Shown one piece after another: positions 62,801 through 64,000 of a stretch of 64,000 bases of DNA (positions are counted from its first letter, which is position 1; the number at the start of each line of letters is the position of its first letter). Under the pieces are notes generated by a model. The model did not search any database. It was not told where the DNA came from and saw only the letters and a list, made by a program, of their open reading frames with translations. Position numbers and translations under genes: made by a program. This stretch comes from Coturnix japonica (lineage: Eukaryota > Chordata > Aves > Galliformes > Phasianidae), in NCBI RefSeq assembly GCF_001577835.2, contig NC_029529.1, forward strand, positions 12,411,380-12,475,379, in the 5' to 3' direction.

Positions 62801-63223
62801 GAGCAAATGTAGAGTAACAGCACCAAACTTCAGACCTCAAAGTAGTCAGACCAAAAACACAGATAGTCACAGATAGTACATCTGGTGTAGAACAGATCTC
62901 TTAGTTTATTAAGATTAATAAGCAAATTAAAACTGTCAGCTGTATCCTGGATTCCAGCTATAATCTTCTGTAATCTTTCATTTTTTAATCTATGGAATTC
63001 CAATTACTGAGGATCATAAAACAGCAAAAGCATGAGCAACATTTTAGCCTAAAGACAGTGCTTCTGTTCCTATAGTTGATAAGGCAACCTCAAACTTCAC
63101 TATTTATCTAAGGGAAAACCTGTGCATAATGAAGTGCTTGGAGATGGCAGGAGGAACAAACTGGACCTCACAAGGATAATCAAAACCTTTACCTTGGATT
63201 TGGTCACTGAATATAATCTTGAG
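50808..63223 (+). CDS. PDILT: PDILT, 5' part (first 5 coding exons, 263 aa), continues past window
   Basis: This is a testis-type member of the protein disulfide isomerase family, an ER chaperone known in mammals to work with calmegin in sperm maturation. Exons: 50808-51006, 57193-57399, 60226-60359, 62302-62439, 63113-63223. Phases join cleanly, and exons 4 and 5 give 46 and 37 codons, the same as the human segments I recall. An N-terminal signal peptide is clear (MMMHHFFLLPLLFLSAFLAV). The first thioredoxin fold (about 43-150) has VPLSQAS where active PDIs have APWCGHC, so there is no CxxC (SQAS 71-74). The cis-Pro118 (EFPTVKF) is kept. N-glycosylation sequons are at N76 and N159; the latter matches a human one. 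The second fold (about 151-263) is incomplete. The missing cysteines separate it from PDIA2 and P4HB. The C-terminal half and any KDEL-like signal lie beyond 64000; I could not find the next exon before the edge. Confidence 0.93.
52672..52775 (-). mobile_element. CR1 LINE short 3'-end fragment
   Basis: Antisense CR1 end: CATAGAGTCACAGAATCACA, GTTGGAAGGGACCCCCAGAG, ATCATCAAGTCCAACCCCCT. About 100 bp, in PDILT intron 1. Confidence 0.88.
53895..54345 (-). mobile_element. CR1 LINE internal/3' fragment, about 450 bp
   Basis: Antisense CR1 sequence more internal than the other pieces: TCTCCAGGCTAAAATCTCTC, CCAGCCCTCTGATGACTTTC, GACGCAGGACTCCAGGTGGG and a TTTCTGGGCTGCAAAAGC segment. It is the longest CR1 remnant in the window and contains no intact frame. 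Confidence 0.88.
56252..56462 (-). mobile_element. CR1 LINE 3'-end fragment
   Basis: Antisense CR1: AATCATAGAATGGCATGGGT, TCCAACCCCCTGCTGTGGTG, CAGCCCAGGCTGCCCAGAGC, GGGCAACCTGTTCCAGTGCG. About 730 bp before PDILT exon 2. Confidence 0.93.
58045..58145. repeat. Pyrimidine-rich low-complexity tract
   Basis: The + strand reads as nearly pure T/C (TTTCCTTCCTTTTCC, CTCCTCTCCTCTGCTCTCC) for about 100 bp, in PDILT intron 2. Confidence 0.85.
59128..59187. repeat. A-rich / (CAA)n low-complexity repeat
   Basis: An A-run is followed by AACAACAACAAAAC and ACTAACAACAACAACAACAA, an imperfect CAA microsatellite. Confidence 0.85.
59290..59353. repeat. Short direct duplication in PDILT intron 2
   Basis: TATCCACTTGTACAGC occurs at 59301 and again at 59338. 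The surrounding CTAGGACT is also repeated, so this is a roughly 37-bp tandem duplication that has diverged between the conserved cores. Confidence 0.7.
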
Positions 63224-64000
63224 GTATGTTTATTTCTTTTCCCCTCACTGTATTACCAAAAGCCAGAGGAGAAGGTAACATTTCACATCAACGTCTGAGA
63301 AATCTCCCTGCATTTCTTGGGTTTTAGGCTATCAGATTGATATAGGCATCACGTTATGAAACTGCTTACGTGCCTTGACAAGTTATTACCTAGAACTAAA
63401 GGGAGTATTTGGCTAATGTATTTCATATGCTATTTCCCCACTTACTGCAAGCTATCATTAGTGGTACTTATAATACTGTAAAAAAAATGGGAGAAGGAAA
63501 CCCTACCCACCAGATACAGAGTCTACATGTTAAGAAACCAGGGAAGAGACAAGACCACTGCCTTTCTCCCTAACAACTGCTGTTACTGTGAATTCTTCTG
63601 GCAGTGAACATCTGCAGAGGAGCACATACAGAAAATGAGGAGCTGATCTGCTCCTTAGTGTTGGAGAATGTTGTTTGACTAGGCCAGAAGAAGTGAGGGA
63701 TGTGCCCGGGTTGGCTCTAGTTGATGCACCTGGCTGTCCCTAGGTAACACTGCCTTTTACTTTCAGCTCATCTTTAGCACTAATTCTTCAGCATGTGTTA
63801 CCCAGGAGGTCAGACTGTCCCTTCTAACTGTAAAATTCATGAATAACAATGAGATTTTTACTGCAATATAGAAAATACTGAGGAGTTCCTGATTCTTCTC
63901 ACTTTATCTTCTCTAAAAGAATGAAAGCAATCTCAGGGTTGTGGAAATGACTGGGAATAGAGCCTTAAGAAGTAAAATCTGCAATATCAGAACTGAATGT

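Noticed and set aside
50808-63223. Possibility that the PDI-like gene is PDIA2 or P4HB
   Set aside because: Both keep a CGHC active site in the first domain; here it is SQAS, and the neighbour ACSM5 matches the PDILT locus.
1-64000. LTR retroelements, DNA transposons, tRNA/rRNA genes, CRISPR or bacterial-type operons
   Set aside because: None was recognised by eye; all interspersed repeats I could name are CR1 fragments. A repeat-masking run could still find short, old pieces.

Overview
The window is vertebrate and almost certainly avian, most like a galliform such as chicken. Intron-rich genes give proteins very close to known vertebrate orthologues. The only interspersed repeats I recognise are fragments of CR1, the characteristic bird LINE, some with the typical ATTCTATGATTCT end. 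All gene models were assembled by eye from splice sites, reading frame and remembered family sequences; nothing was aligned by program.

Layout. (1) 1-8301, + strand: the 3' part of GLYR1 (NPAC/NP60), from the end of its linker through the whole beta-hydroxyacid-dehydrogenase-like domain. (2) 10.5-12.1 kb: a CpG island with several tandem repeats. Five CCAAT boxes at 42-44 bp spacing lead to the start of ROGDI. (3) 11700-17858, + strand: ROGDI, complete, 11 exons, 286 aa. (4) About 18.7-26.0 kb: 7 kb with no recognisable gene. (5) 27904-26048, - strand: a two-exon galanin-receptor-2-like GPCR of 367 aa, with a CpG island at 28.8-29.25 kb behind it. Then come a 650-bp pyrimidine-rich tract and a degenerate minisatellite. 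(6) 39010-31552 and 48231-40654, - strand: two tandem, complete 13-exon medium-chain acyl-CoA synthetase (ACSM) genes of 579 and 583 aa. From exon 2 onward every exon has the same length in both copies. (7) 50808 onward, + strand: the first five coding exons (263 aa) of PDILT, a testis-type protein disulfide isomerase homologue without a CxxC active site. It runs off the right edge.

Context. In human, GLYR1 and ROGDI are neighbours at 16p13.3, while PDILT and ACSM5 lie head to head at 16p12.3. The window therefore joins two blocks that are separate in human, with the galanin-receptor-like gene at the junction. The genes are functionally unrelated: chromatin/NAD-fold protein, neuronal V-ATPase-associated leucine-zipper protein, neuropeptide receptor, mitochondrial acyl activation, ER chaperone. 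The only shared biology is within the ACSM tandem pair.

I found no RNA genes, CRISPR, operons, LTR elements or obviously new system. The most notable items are the phased CCAAT array at ROGDI, the divergent downstream ACSM copy, the receptor at the synteny join and the redox-dead PDI-like protein.
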